A stretch of 64,000 bases of DNA from Owenia fusiformis (Eukaryota > Annelida > Polychaeta > Sabellida > Oweniidae), in the NCBI GenBank assembly GCA_903813345.2, contig CAIIXF020000006.1, positions 32,034,024 to 32,098,023 on the forward strand, read 5' to 3'. The translations under genes were made by a program, and so were the position numbers. Shown here one piece after another: positions 35,160-47,700 of the stretch (its first letter is position 1; every line of letters begins with the position of its first letter). The notes beneath the pieces are model-generated. The model saw only the letters and a list, made by a program, of their open reading frames with translations, made no database searches and was not told where the DNA came from.

Positions 35160-35470
35160 TAAAATGGATTGGTATGAAAATTAAGGTTGAAATGGTTCGT
35201 TTCTGTAACAAAATGTCAGAACGTCGAAGGTACAAGTTTTCTTTTTTCCTTATTTCAAGCGTTGTAGGGAGAATCCTCATGACATTTTTTCTCACAAACG
35301 TGTATCAGTTTCATATGTTTTATTTAGATATTGTACATGTTTGAGAAAAATAGCTCAGAAGACAACAGAATAGTAGATTTAATTCCTCACTTAAGTTACA
35401 TGAACGGTATGGGTTAAAAGTGCAGATCTTAACTGTTTTTTGAAATACTGTTTATGTAACTTAAGTGATG
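35160..35470 (-). repeat. Repeat family D, inverted copy
   Basis: Shares GTAACAAAATGTC.GAACGTCGAAGGTA with the complement of 17085-17130 and ends in the 76-bp palindrome (CTTAAGTTACATGAACGG ... GTTTATGTAACTTAAG). A different tandem pair (ATATTTGAKAACTCAAA, ~143 bp apart) follows at 35469-35700; a related single copy lies at 50580-50730. Confidence 0.55.
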
Positions 35471-37385
35471 TAATATTTGATAACTCAAAAATAAGTGAGT
35501 GGATTTGGTTCAAATTTTATATGCTAATGCCTAGAGACAAAGTAGCTCTGTTGGAGAAAGAATTTTTAAGATGGCAGCTGAAATTCAAAATGGCCGCCAT
35601 TTTTTGTAAAATATAATATTTGAGAACTCAAATATAGTGGTGAGTGGATTCGGTTCAAATTTTATGTGCTTATGCCTAGGAACACAGTAACTTTGGTCAA
35701 ATAAGTTTTACAACTAAATTGAAATGTACTATAAGTTATGCTTTACCTCTGAAAAGGAAAAGTGAGTCTCCTTGGGATTAGGATAATCAGAAAAACAATG
35801 AAAATTTGAGGTCAAATATCTGGTCCAGGGGGATATTACATAATGGATATCTAAAAATAAAAAATAAGAAAGGGATTATCTCATAATCCAGTTGTCAAAA
35901 TGTTATTTTGTAAATTTTTTCTTTTATGAGATCAATTATATAATATCCCTCAATCTTTTTTTACATTAACAATATTAAAAAATGTTGCTTTTGTTTTTTG
36001 CTTTTTTGTAGATCCAGAATTAAATTAGCATGACAAAAAATCCCATACCAGAGCTCTGCAATGAGACCTTCATAGTATTTGTACTTTGTGCCAGCTATCA
36101 GGTGATAGCTTCTGTCAATCAGTCAAAATAGCTTATCTACATGCCACGTCTAATTAATTTTCCCTTTCGTGGTTGGCTCTTTAATCGAGAAGGTACAAAA
36201 ATATGTGCTTAAAAATATATCTAGTTGATCTTTTTTATATTTTTTTAACTTACTCTAGATACTTTATACAAATTTTCAGTAAATTTGGTTCATCGATTAC
36301 TGAGAAATTACTTGTCAAAAAGTGTCTTACTTTTTTGGCAACACCCAATATATTACTGAATGTAAACCTTGCACACTTTTGCTTGTAGCCAGCTTTTACC
36401 AAGGGGGGTTGCCAAGGAGGGGGAGGGGGGCTTTTTGACAGTTTTGGCTACTAAAAAAATGTGGGAAAAGTGCTTAGAATGGTGAAAAACTGCATGATTT
36501 TGAAAGAATTTCTTGCTAGGGAGGGGGTAGTTTCTGCTTCCCTAGCTCGCATGGTTATGGCCCTGAGATATACAGATAGTGTTTGTAGTTTCTTTTGCAA
36601 TTTGGTATGTAATATCCTTTTACAGGCAGAAATCTTTAGTTATTTCCATTATCCTCTTGTAATATTTTGATAACACACATGATGTGAATAAAAATCATAG
36701 AACTTGACATGAATATGAATTTATTTAAACAACATTGAGAAATTATACGTCAAAACATGGGGAATTGAACAATCTCCAATTGTTTATATTATGCATTTCT
36801 TGGTGTCTGAAGTATGATCGGCAAAAGGGGGCATTTTTAGCCCTATGGATATGTTGACTACGTCATTGTGTAAATCATTACCTTTGATTGAAATCAATAT
36901 GTACTCATATCTATGCTGCTTCCGATAACCCTCTTAACAGCAATAAGCTTGTGGATGATAAAGTCCCTAATGAATTAACTCAAGAGCTCGATTTTTGTTG
37001 CTCCTTATGAGTAGCTAGAGGAGAAAATTTTAAGTAAAACATCAGTTTGGAATTTCTTAATTTCACATCAATGTGTTTAGTTTTCCCGTGATGTTCTAAA
37101 TTAGTGTGTAGCCTGATATTTTGACATAACCTGCTAAACAGTCTTCCTTTGCGATACATAGACAGAATCAATGTTTTCCAAGCTGCAATTCCAATCTTCT
37201 AAATTGAACTGCAGGGAATTAAACATTGAAAAAGTGATAAGTCAGAGTAGCAATGGGGATTATTTTAATTATCTAAAGTAATTTTAGACCAGTATTAATG
37301 GAGTATAGGAAAAATTCACCATCCGTGAAATAATCTTGGCTTTGTAAGCTTCGTGAGAACAGTTTAGTAGAGTAATTTAATTGAA

Positions 37386-38429
37386 ATGGATGAACCATTG
37401 TATCTAGTGAACTATTCTGAGATCTATTTTAATGACAGTAATAATATACAATCGAGGAGTTTGGTATTGAAATGTAAAAGAAAACCTCAAGGGTTAGAAG
37501 AAAAACAACAAGGTGCGACTGGAGACACAATCCAGCTATTATTAAAGGAAAGGCAACCTGCAGATATTTGGAACACGGCAGAGGAAAGTGGCCATGATAA
37601 TAAAAATCCTCTTAACAATGTAACAAGGAATCCAATGAACTTAACCAAAGGGTACAAGGAAACCCCCCCTTTCCCATGGTCACAAACTAATGAGCCAAGA
37701 GAACCTCAAAGTAAGCTCAGTAGAAATGGTCTCCTTATATCTGATGACTTGGAAACAAACCCTAGAGAAGAACCCATTGGGTACAGAAGAACAGGTCCTA
37801 TAATTGCTGATCAGATGGATTATAATTTTCAAACTGATGTGGTTGGAAAGAAATCACAAGGAGGAACAAGGGCCCAGTATGCCAGACCAGGTCCTTTCCC
37901 TCTTGATTTATGTGACCATGTAATTGAAGGACAAATGCAATGGGAAGAAGATTCTTTAGATGATAGAGAACATACAGAAAGGATATCAAGGCTTCATAAT
38001 AGAGAAGACAGTACAGATATCCATTTCCAGTCTCAATATACAATTACATCAGAAAATAACACAATTTCTAAATATTATTTGGATGATTTTGCATCAACTT
38101 CAGATTATTGTCGTAACCCTACAGAAAATGATGTTCATTTTTATAGAAAAAGCAGATATTCTGCAACTACAACTGAGACTGCAAGTGGCAGTAATAACTT
38201 AGAAGAATCAGGCTTTGAATGGACAAGTAACAGTGAGTTCACTTTAAACAATGAAATTTCAACTGTTGATGATGAAACATATGAAGATGGCGAGATTGAC
38301 ACTGTGAATGAATCAGAATCTATAACTGATAGCCAATATGAGCAATTCATCCACTATGAAACTGTAATGGGATCATGGCAGGCAATGATGGCTGCATATT
38401 TGCTCACTTTGTCTAATGGAATAGTTGGA
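37386..38429 (+). CDS. Alternative first coding exon of the tetraspanin: 348-codon N-terminal extension
   Basis: Open for 348 codons from ATG at 37386 (in-frame TAG at 37368) to a phase-0 donor GGA|GTAAGT. The product starts MDEPLYLVNYSEIYFNDSNN. It is hydrophilic and acidic (e.g. EDGEIDTVNESESITDSQYE) and shows no known domain or signal peptide. Only the last ~15 residues are hydrophobic: MMAAYLLTLSNGIVG. These align without gaps with the end of the canonical first exon (KYVLFIFNTIFL): Y at -11, L at -9, N at -5 and I at -3 from the splice. The next common exon supplies LSGLGVLGVGVW. Joined to exons 2-7 this predicts 585 residues with a ~330-residue cytosolic tail before TM1. Unlike the canonical exon it has no membrane-proximal cysteines. 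Splicing is inferred. Confidence 0.7.
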
Positions 38430-38647
38430 GTAAGTCTTCCCTCCTCCCAATTATTATTGTATTAATACATTTACTCATGTATTCTTCACTTTCAGAGTCA
38501 TCAGACTGGGAAAAGTTCTCGTGAAGGCTTATGGAAAGTACCAATAATAGCCAGGGAATACAAAGCTTCATTATTATAGAAATTTTACAATTTTTTAAAT
38601 TTTAATATGTTACAGACTGAATGTTGCAGTAAAGTTAATAAAAGAAA

Positions 38648-38755
38648 ATGAGTACAAGACGTTCCGATAAGCAGCGGATTAATGCCAAGGATGAAGGATG
38701 TTGTAGTGTACTGTTTCTCAAATATGTGCTATTTATTTTTAACACAATATTTTTG
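38648..38755 (+). CDS. Tetraspanin canonical exon 1 (residues 1-36)
   Basis: MSTRRSDKQRINAKDEGCCS then VLFLKYVLFIFNTIFL|GTAAGT. Short basic N-terminus, a CC pair typical of tetraspanin palmitoylation, then the first half of TM1 with its conserved Asn. The start Met is the only one in frame before the helix. Confidence 0.85.
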
Positions 38756-41700
38756 GTAAGTCCTTTTTAAAATTGTTTAAAATATTTTCAGTTTCACTTA
38801 TCCATCTGCTGACCTTATTAAATCAGTTTATGGACAACTATACATTAATTTCTCATCAACTTTTGAAAATTGCTATGATAACACAACTGTAAAAATTATA
38901 TCTACCATATTCGCCATAATAAGCGCCCAGGGCACTTTTGAAATTGAAATTCCCATTGTAACCCATTACGAAGAGCGCCCATATATGAGAGAAGTCAACT
39001 TGTAAAGGAATATAGACTTGCATGAGACTACTCATCACTTTCAATAGTAAAAGATAGCTTCCTCTTTGTCTTTCCCAAACTTAATCCTAACCTCATCTTC
39101 TTACGAGGTTGAGACATCTAGAAAAGCAGTTCAGGTAATTTTGATGAATGTCTGTTGACACGAGAAAAAGGACCATATGCATATTCCATTGGGATCTCCC
39201 CATGAGAAAAAAATAATTCATCTGATTTTTCAAAATTAGTATTCTGCTTTAATTATTACATTTATATGCACACTAGTATCTTGTTGACCTATATTCAACA
39301 CTGTATTGATGTATAGGCCACTTATTAGGGTCATAATTCAATCATGAAGTGTAGAGGCATAGATTCCAAACCAGGAAGTATATTTGTGTCTGTCAAAATC
39401 CATTTTCATCCTACTTATCCCGACACTTTATCCAAGTATGTTACTACATAATGAATTATAATAGTATATTCTTTTGTTTTACAAAGTTGTATGATTTTTG
39501 ATAAGTGTAAAAGTTGTTTTTGGAGCATTTTTCTATGGCCATTTTGAAGGGAAAAGATGATGAAAAAATGAACAAACTTTTAATTGTAAGTATGAAGTTG
39601 AATCGCCTGCAAACTTCATATTTGCACATTTGACGAGATAAACCATTTGTGTCATATTTTGAAATTATTCAGTTTGCAATAGATTCAGGTCATAGTGTAT
39701 TTTGGGTATTTTTGTGATAATCAATGGAAACCAATGGCCTCTATTGGGATCTGCTGATATCCTCGTGTTAAGTCAATGGTGCACAGCCCCATGTAAGTCG
39801 ATACAACCTTACTGAACTAAATGGCCCCTATCTCAGCCTATGTGTGCCTGGGCACTTTAATATTTTCCAAAGAGTTATGACATTCTATTCTTCATGTTAT
39901 ACCTAACAATTATTCATTTTGACCATAGGGGTATTTCCCAATAAATGCACTCCTTCCTTTGCCTATGTAGTCAATTTTCATGAACCTTTGAATTTGTAAA
40001 AACATGATGTTTTATTGTGGAATCACTCTCATAAGGGTTTTATGAAGTTATTTAGCTGGGTTGGACAAATGGCAACCTTGGGGAAAAAATTATATATGCA
40101 AATGAAGGTGTCCATTTAATTATCTAAAAGCAATTTTTTGAAAGCCTTTGACTCAATTGACCATACTATTTTGTTTAATAATAAACTTACATACTATGAC
40201 ATCAACATGGTTTAATAGCTAAGACAGTAAGAACACCAACACAGTGTCTCATTCAACCATACTTCATTATTAACTCATGGTGTGATTCAGGGATCTGTTT
40301 CATGTTATACTATTCTTCTATACATTAAACACCTGCATAAATCAAGTAATTTATTGATTTATTTGTCACTATTGGTGATCTAATTTCATCATAAAAACGT
40401 TGATATCTCTAAATATGCATACCATAAAATATGTACACTAGTTATTTTTATATATTTTAACATTATCCAATTCATTGACGCTGAAAACATGGGTCCCAGG
40501 GCTATCATTTTTCCAATCAATAATTAACCCAATTAACCTACTATGAATTTAAGGAAACCACCAATTAGTATTGGGCTGACATCTATTTTCATTAGCTACA
40601 AAGAAAACCCCCGAACATATCTACTTTCTCCCAATATTCACAATCACTGTCATCCTAAATTCCCGGGAATCTTCTCCCGAAATCGACATCTTTCTTTAGT
40701 GATATTTTCAGCAGTTTCACCCCTGAAACTGTACCAGACATGTAGAAATTCCCAGGATGAAATTCTCTGTTAAATTTCTATCTACAGGAGCAAATTTCTT
40801 ACCCTCCCGCTTGGTGGGAGGTCTCACGCAAACCTTCTTGGGTGGGTAGTGTATGATGATAAAATGGGTGTACCATTTGATAACCATTTTGTTATCCTAA
40901 CATATAGTTGTTTTGTAACTAAATATAATGAAATAAAAGGTAGAATTTTTTTACATGTTCATTTCGTTCATACAAAGGCATTTTCAGTGCTTTTTCAACA
41001 GTTGCACTTTATATCTTAGACATTGAATAATCAAGTTTTTACAAGATTTTACAAGATTTTACTAGATTTACTAGATTTACTAGTTTTACTAGATTTACTA
41101 GATTTACAGTCTACCTTTGAATGGTGCAGTACAGGTCGTGTAATCTTATGTGAACTTTGGAAACATGTCAGTCAACTGAATACATACAAAGCTTCTTTTG
41201 TGCAAATAGTTCAATAATTTTTATCGTACCTAACAAAAGGTACGATATTGTAGTCAGCTTGGCGGGCGGGCGGCGGGCGGCGTCTCACTTTTCAGCTTGT
41301 CTACAGGTTTCCAGCCAAACCATTTGAGGGATTCATCTGAAATTTTCAGGGATGTTTCTACATATCAACGTTAAGAACTGATTAGTTTTTGGGCATTCTG
41401 GGTAAATCTTAAGGTGGCCATTTTGGATTTTCCGTCCTAAAATCTTCACTTTCAAGACTTGTCTACAGGTTTCCAGCCAAACCATTTCAGGGATTCATCT
41501 GAAATTTTCAGGGATGTTTCTACATATCAACGTCAAGAACTGATTAGTTTTTGGGCATTCTGGGTAAATTTTAAGGTGGCCATTTTGGATTTTCTGTCCT
41601 AAAATCTTCACTTTCAAGACTTGTCTACAGATTTTCAGCCAAACCATTTGAGGGATTCATCTGAAATTTTCAGGGATGTTTCTACATATCAACGTTAAGA

Positions 41701-44700
41701 ACTGATTGGTTTTTGGGCATTCTGGGTAAATCTTAAGGTGGCCATTTTGGATTTTCCGTCCTAAAATCTTCACTTTCAAGACTTGTCTACAGGTTTCCAG
41801 CCAAACCATTTCAGGGATTCATCTGAAATTTTCAGGGATGTTTCTACATATCAACGTCAAGAACTGATTAGTTTTAGGGCATTCTGGTTAAATTTTAAGG
41901 TGGCCATTTTGGATTTTCTGTCCTAAAATCTTCACTTTCAAGACTTGTCTACAGGTTTTCAGCCAAACCATTTGAGGGATTCATCTGAAATTTTCAGGGA
42001 TGTTTCTACATATCAACGTCAAGAACTGATTGGTTTTTGGGCATTCTGGGTAAATTTTAAGGTGGCCATTTTGGATTTTCTGTCCTAAAATCTTCACTTT
42101 CAAAACTTGTCTACAGGTTTCCAGCCAAACCGTTCAAATTTTTACATATGTTACACAGTGATAAGTTCTAGAGCTGATTAACTTTTCTGCGGCCATCTTG
42201 CTTTCTTGGTCAACAAGACCACAATGCTGTGTTTTAGGTACGATATTGTTCACGTCTGTGCCTTATGTTAATAACTAATATTGTTTTAATGTTTGTTAAT
42301 AAGATTTTATTGAAGATTTACAACATAGACTCAATTCACTGCTATTGCAATCACTCACTTGTCCATCCGTCTGTCTGTCTGTCTGTCAACAATTGGCCCG
42401 TTTTAAAACCTCTGTCTGAAGGATTCCCGTGTTAAGATATTTTTGTTCGAAGATCAATATAGAAAACCCCCCTATGACTCCTGGTTCAAAAGCTTAGCTA
42501 TTTTCAAAATGGCCGCTATTTTTGTCTCGCAAAATTCACTTTCGGACCATTTGGCAGCTTTATAAATAATTTCAGGTGTCCTGCATTGAAAAAAAGCCAT
42601 ATCACTCCATTCTGATATACATCGCATCTAAAAACCTGTTTGTGTTTAGTTGCTCTGATTTTCTGTGCCAATCCTGCTGATCGAGTAGGCGGGGCTTTCC
42701 ATACAATCTTTAAACTCCCGGGAAGTTTACTCTTGTAAAAAAATGACGCACTTAAAAAATTAATTTCTTTGCTTTTTCTACTGATAAATTCACCTTATTT
42801 CAAAAGCCATTTTATAGTTAACATTGATTTGTCCATCTGTCTTGCGAAATCCACTTTTAGACCATTTGTTTTAAAACCTCTGTTGATCATCCCCCGATCA
42901 CAGGGCTTCAAAATCCAGAATATATTCTTTCTTTTTACCCCCTGCGATAAGCAGTTAGCATTTCCCCGATTCAGAACTCGCAATCTGATTGGCTGTCGCA
43001 ACACTGCGACAGAAATCATGTATAAGTCATTGCGCATAATTAGATCACGTGATTCAGTTTAATCGGGCGCTTCCAAATTGGTTATAGCAGGGGGAAGAAG
43101 GAGGTACGGATTCTAGATACCTGCTAAGGAGGATGCTGTTGATAAGGTTCCCATTTTAAGTTATTTTTGCAGATGCGAGTAGGTAGTTACCAGTTTCGCC
43201 ACTAGGTGGCTCGTTCGGGTCAGATAACATGGCGGGTATAGTAGAAAGTTCCCTTTAACATTAATAACATCTGTTTTAGTGGTTCAATTTTTATATAACC
43301 TTTATGTATCTAATAGTTATGCAAATTAAAAATGTCCAGTAAAAGAAAATGTTATCTGTCCCATACAAAAAAAAAGATATTTCACTTTTTGTGATTTTGT
43401 AACATGGGGCCTATGAGGAATCAACCCGAACTAGAAGTCACATTTTACCAAAAAATTAAATGTTCAAAGTTGATAAACAATTTTCGAAACCATTTTTCTA
43501 GATGTACTTTTACATGTAGATTTCAAATATGACATCACTTTAACTGAATTTTGAATATTCAATGACGTAAATCAAGATTATTTCTATTCGCATCTAGTCT
43601 ATTCACTTTTGGACCATTTGGTAGATTAATAAATAATTTCAGGTGTCCTGCATTGTAAAAAGCCATGTCACTGTAAAGAGTAGTTGTATGAAATAATTTT
43701 GTAACAAAAAATCTGCAAAAAATATATCCGTTTTTTTATTTTTAGCTATTTTATTTAGTTAACATTGATTTGTCCATTTGTCTCTCAGTCAATCAACAAT
43801 AGAAGCATGTTTTAAAACAATAAGATTCCTGTTTTGAATTACTTTTGTTCCTCTTTAATACAGAAGTCCATTTTTATTATCTGCTATTTTAGCCATCATT
43901 CACTTTTCTCTTTCTGAAAGAGACACAGTGACCCTATGGGATCGACCAGGCGTCCGTTCGTTGGTCCGTCTGTCCGTTGGTCCCTCCTTCCGTCAACATT
44001 GGCCGCACAAATTAAAACTGCTATTCGGATTGAGTCATATCCACATTCATTTTATGCATATCCATACTGCCTATTTGACCTATCATCGCCATTTCCCAAG
44101 TTCTCCCAGTTTCCGAGAAATTGCTGATTTTGACGTCAAAAAAGTCAAATTTTCTGTAAGTACTAGACACTTTGTTGAAGTAGAACTTTCAAATAACTTG
44201 TAGTAGTTGCTGTATATGCCTCTGAAGATTTCAAAGCTCTTAGAATTATAGTTTGTGGTGCTTACTCTATAAAATTTAACAAAAAGTAGGACTAATTTCA
44301 TTTTCAGGAAACTTTCTCCAACTTTTTGGATGTAAATTTTGGTCAGCTTAATCACAAAGGACCTTACTGAGCTTTGAATAAGTATCAAGCTAGGTCACAA
44401 AACTTTGCTATCTAAGTTTCTTAAATTTCGAGACTACAAAACCAAATCAGGTTCCAAACTGTGTTAGCACAGGACCATGGGTCCTTTATTTACAATGTTT
44501 AATGCATTACTATTATTATGTCCCCACCAAATAGTGTGGGGCCATATTGTCGGCCTAGGCACGTCCGTCTGTCTGTCTGTACTTCCGGCAGTTTTCTCCA
44601 AAACCGTTACTGATATCACCTTCAAATTTTCAGAGATAACTTATGAGTGCATACAGATGTGGATGAAAAAAAATTAACTCGATACCTACTTGCTGTCGGC

Positions 44701-47700
44701 CATTTTGAAGTCAAATGCTTAAATCCTTGTCTGCAAACTTTAAGAAAAACAGCTTCACAGTTGCTTTTAAAACTTTAAAATCTTGTTCAGCTCACTTCAT
44801 TCTACATCTGATCAGGTTTTGGACCTGTTAGCTCAGTCATGTCAGCCATTTTGAATGTTTTAAGAAAAGTTTGCGCGCGATAATACTTTGTATCATATTG
44901 CATGGTGTTTTTGAGTTTTCATACTTTAACTATTTAGTAGCTTTATAAATAATTTCGGATGTACTTTGTTGTAAAAGCCTATGATATTATCAACAGTAGT
45001 TATATGTTATAATTTTGTAAAAAGAAATCAGCAAAAACTCATCATCACTTTTTTTATTGTTGGGCATTTTGGATTTTCCATCCTAAAATCTTGTCTGTAA
45101 AGTCTTGTCTACGCGTTTTCAGGTGAACCGTTTGGCAGATCAATTTCAAATTTTCAGAGATGATTCTTGGTATGAAAATCTAGATCTGATTAGTTTTTGG
45201 GCATTCTGGGTAAATGTCAAGGCAGCCATTTGGATTTTCCGTCCTAAAATCTTGTCTGTAAAGTCTTGTCTACGTATTTCCAGGTGAACCATATGGTAGA
45301 TCAATTACAAATTTTCAGGGATGATACTTCGTATGAAAATCTAGATCTGATTAGTTTTTGGGCATTCTGGGTAATGTCAAGGCAGCCATTTTGGATTTTC
45401 TGTAAATCTTGTCTACGCATTTCCAGGTGAACCATTTGGTAGATCAATTTCAAATTTTCAGGGATGATTCTTAGTATGAAAATCTAGAACAGATTAGTTT
45501 TTTGGCATTCTGGATAAATGTCAAGGCAGCCATTTTGGATTTTCCATCCTAAAATCTTGTCTGTAAAGTCTTGTTTACATGTTTTCTGGTTAACTGTTTG
45601 TTTTATTATCTGCTATTTTAGCCATCATTCACTTTTCTCTTTCTGAAAGAGACACAGTGACCCTATGGGATTGACCAGGCGTCCGTCCGTCCGTCCGTCC
45701 GTTGGTCCGTCCGTCAACATTGGCCGCACAAATTAAAACTGCTATTCGGATTGAGTCATATCCACATTCATTTTATGCATATCCATAATGCCTATTTGAA
45801 CTATCATCGCCATTTCCCAAGTTTGCCCGGTTTCCGAGAAATTGCGGATTTTGACGTCAAAAAGTCAAATTTTCTGTAAATACTAGACACTTTGTTGAAG
45901 TAGAACTTTCAAATAACTTGTAGTAGTTGGTGTATATGCAACTTATGTCCTCTGAAGATTTCAAAGCTCTTGGAATTATGGTTTTTGGTGTTTACTCTAT
46001 AAAATTTGAAAAAAGTAGGACATTTTCAGGAAACTTTCTCATGTATAAAGTCAATGGCAGGTTTTGTGATTGACAAGATTCTTAAAGTTTGCCTTATACT
46101 TGATCATTTCCTGCAATAAATTATATCATTAATAGGTTTAAGCATTCCCTACATATTTCTGAATATATGTCAGCATCAAATTTTTACCGTTTTTATTATG
46201 TCCCCACCACATAGTGTGGGGCCATATTGTCGGCCTAGGCGCGTCCGTCTGTCCGTCTGTCCGTCTGTCTGTCTGTCCGTCTGTCTGTCCGTCCGTACGT
46301 CCGGCAGTTTTCTCCAAAACCGCTACAGATATCACCTTCAAATTTTCAGGGATAACTTATGAGTGCATACAGATGTGGATTAAAAAAAATTTACTCGATA
46401 CCTACTTCCTGTCGGCCATTTTGAAGTCAAATGCTAAAATCCTTGTCTGCAAACTTTAAGAAAAACGGCTTCACAGTTGCTTTTAAAACGTTAACATCTT
46501 GTTCAGCTCACTTCATTCTAGATCTGATTAGGTTTTGGACCTGTTAGCTCAGTCATGTCAGCCATTTTGAATGTTTTAAGAAAAGTTAGCGCACGATAAT
46601 ACTTTGTATCATATTGAATGGTGTTTTTCAGTTTTCATACTTTAACTTTTTAGTAGCTTTATATATAATTTCAGGTGTACTTTGTTGTAAAAGCTTATGT
46701 TATTGTTAACAGTAGTTATATGTGATAATTTTGTAAAAACATTTCAGCAAAAACTCATAATCACTTTTTTATTGTCGGCCATTTTGGATTTTTCCGTCCT
46801 AAAATCTTGTCTACGCGTTTTCAGGTGAACCGTTTGGTAGATCAATTTCAAATTTTCAGGGATGATTCTTAGTATGAGAATCTAGATCTGATTAGTTTTT
46901 GGGCATTCTGGGTAAATGTCAAGGCAGCCATTTTGGATTTTCCGTCCTAAAACCTTGTCTGTAAAGTCTTGTCTACGCATTTTCAGGTGAACCGTTTGGT
47001 AGATCAATTTCAAATTTTCAGGGATGATTCTCAGTATGAAAATCTAGATCTGATTATTTTTACGGCATTCTGGATAAATGTCAAGGTAGCCATTTTGGAT
47101 TTTCCGTCTTAAATCTTGCCCGTAAAGTCTTGTCTATGCGTTTTTAGGTGAACCGTTTGGTAGATCAATTTCAAAATTTCAGGGATGATTCTTAGTATGA
47201 AAATCTAGAACTGATTAGTTTTTGGGCATTCTGGGTAAATGTCAAGGCAGCCGTTTTGGATTTTCTGTCCTAAAATCTCGTCTGTAAAGTCTTGTCTACA
47301 CATTTCCAGGTGAACTGTTTGGTAGATCAATTTCAAATTTTCAGGGATGATTCTTAGTATGAAAATCTAGAACAGATTAGTTTTTGGCATTCTGGATAAA
47401 TGTCAAGGCAGCCATTTTGGATTTTCTGTCCTCAAATCTTGTCTGTAAAGTCTTGTTTACATGTTTTCTGGTTAACTGTATGACGGATCAATTTCAAATT
47501 TTCAGGGGAGGTTCTTAGTACATGTTTTCTGGTTAACTGTGTGACGGATCAATTTCAAATTTTCAGGGGTGGTTCTTAGTATGAAAATCTAGAACTGACT
47601 AATTTTTTGGCATTCTTGGTAAATTTTAAGGTGGCCATTTTGGAATCTCCGTCCTCAAATTGTGTTGGTAAAGTCTTGTCTACTCATTTTTAGGATAACC

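Larger units (their letters stand above)
22804..37385. other. Intergenic space between PRMT1 and the tetraspanin; no host gene seen
   Basis: Besides the repeats listed separately, this holds low-complexity and anonymous AT-rich DNA, G/C-run hairpins (24972-25003 and 28790-28816), inverted copies of a TTTCATGGGCTTTCAAGAGA block (24486 and 28930) and a G-rich stretch at 36400-36430. Open frames are under 110 codons with no recognisable domain outside LINE relics. Confidence 0.6.

Noticed and set aside
41290-42130. CRISPR-like array
   Set aside because: Whole 162-bp units are repeated with no distinct spacers; the context is animal nuclear DNA.
46138-46341. Frame reading DGQTDGQTDR
   Set aside because: Translation of the CCGTCTGT microsatellite of repeat family B.
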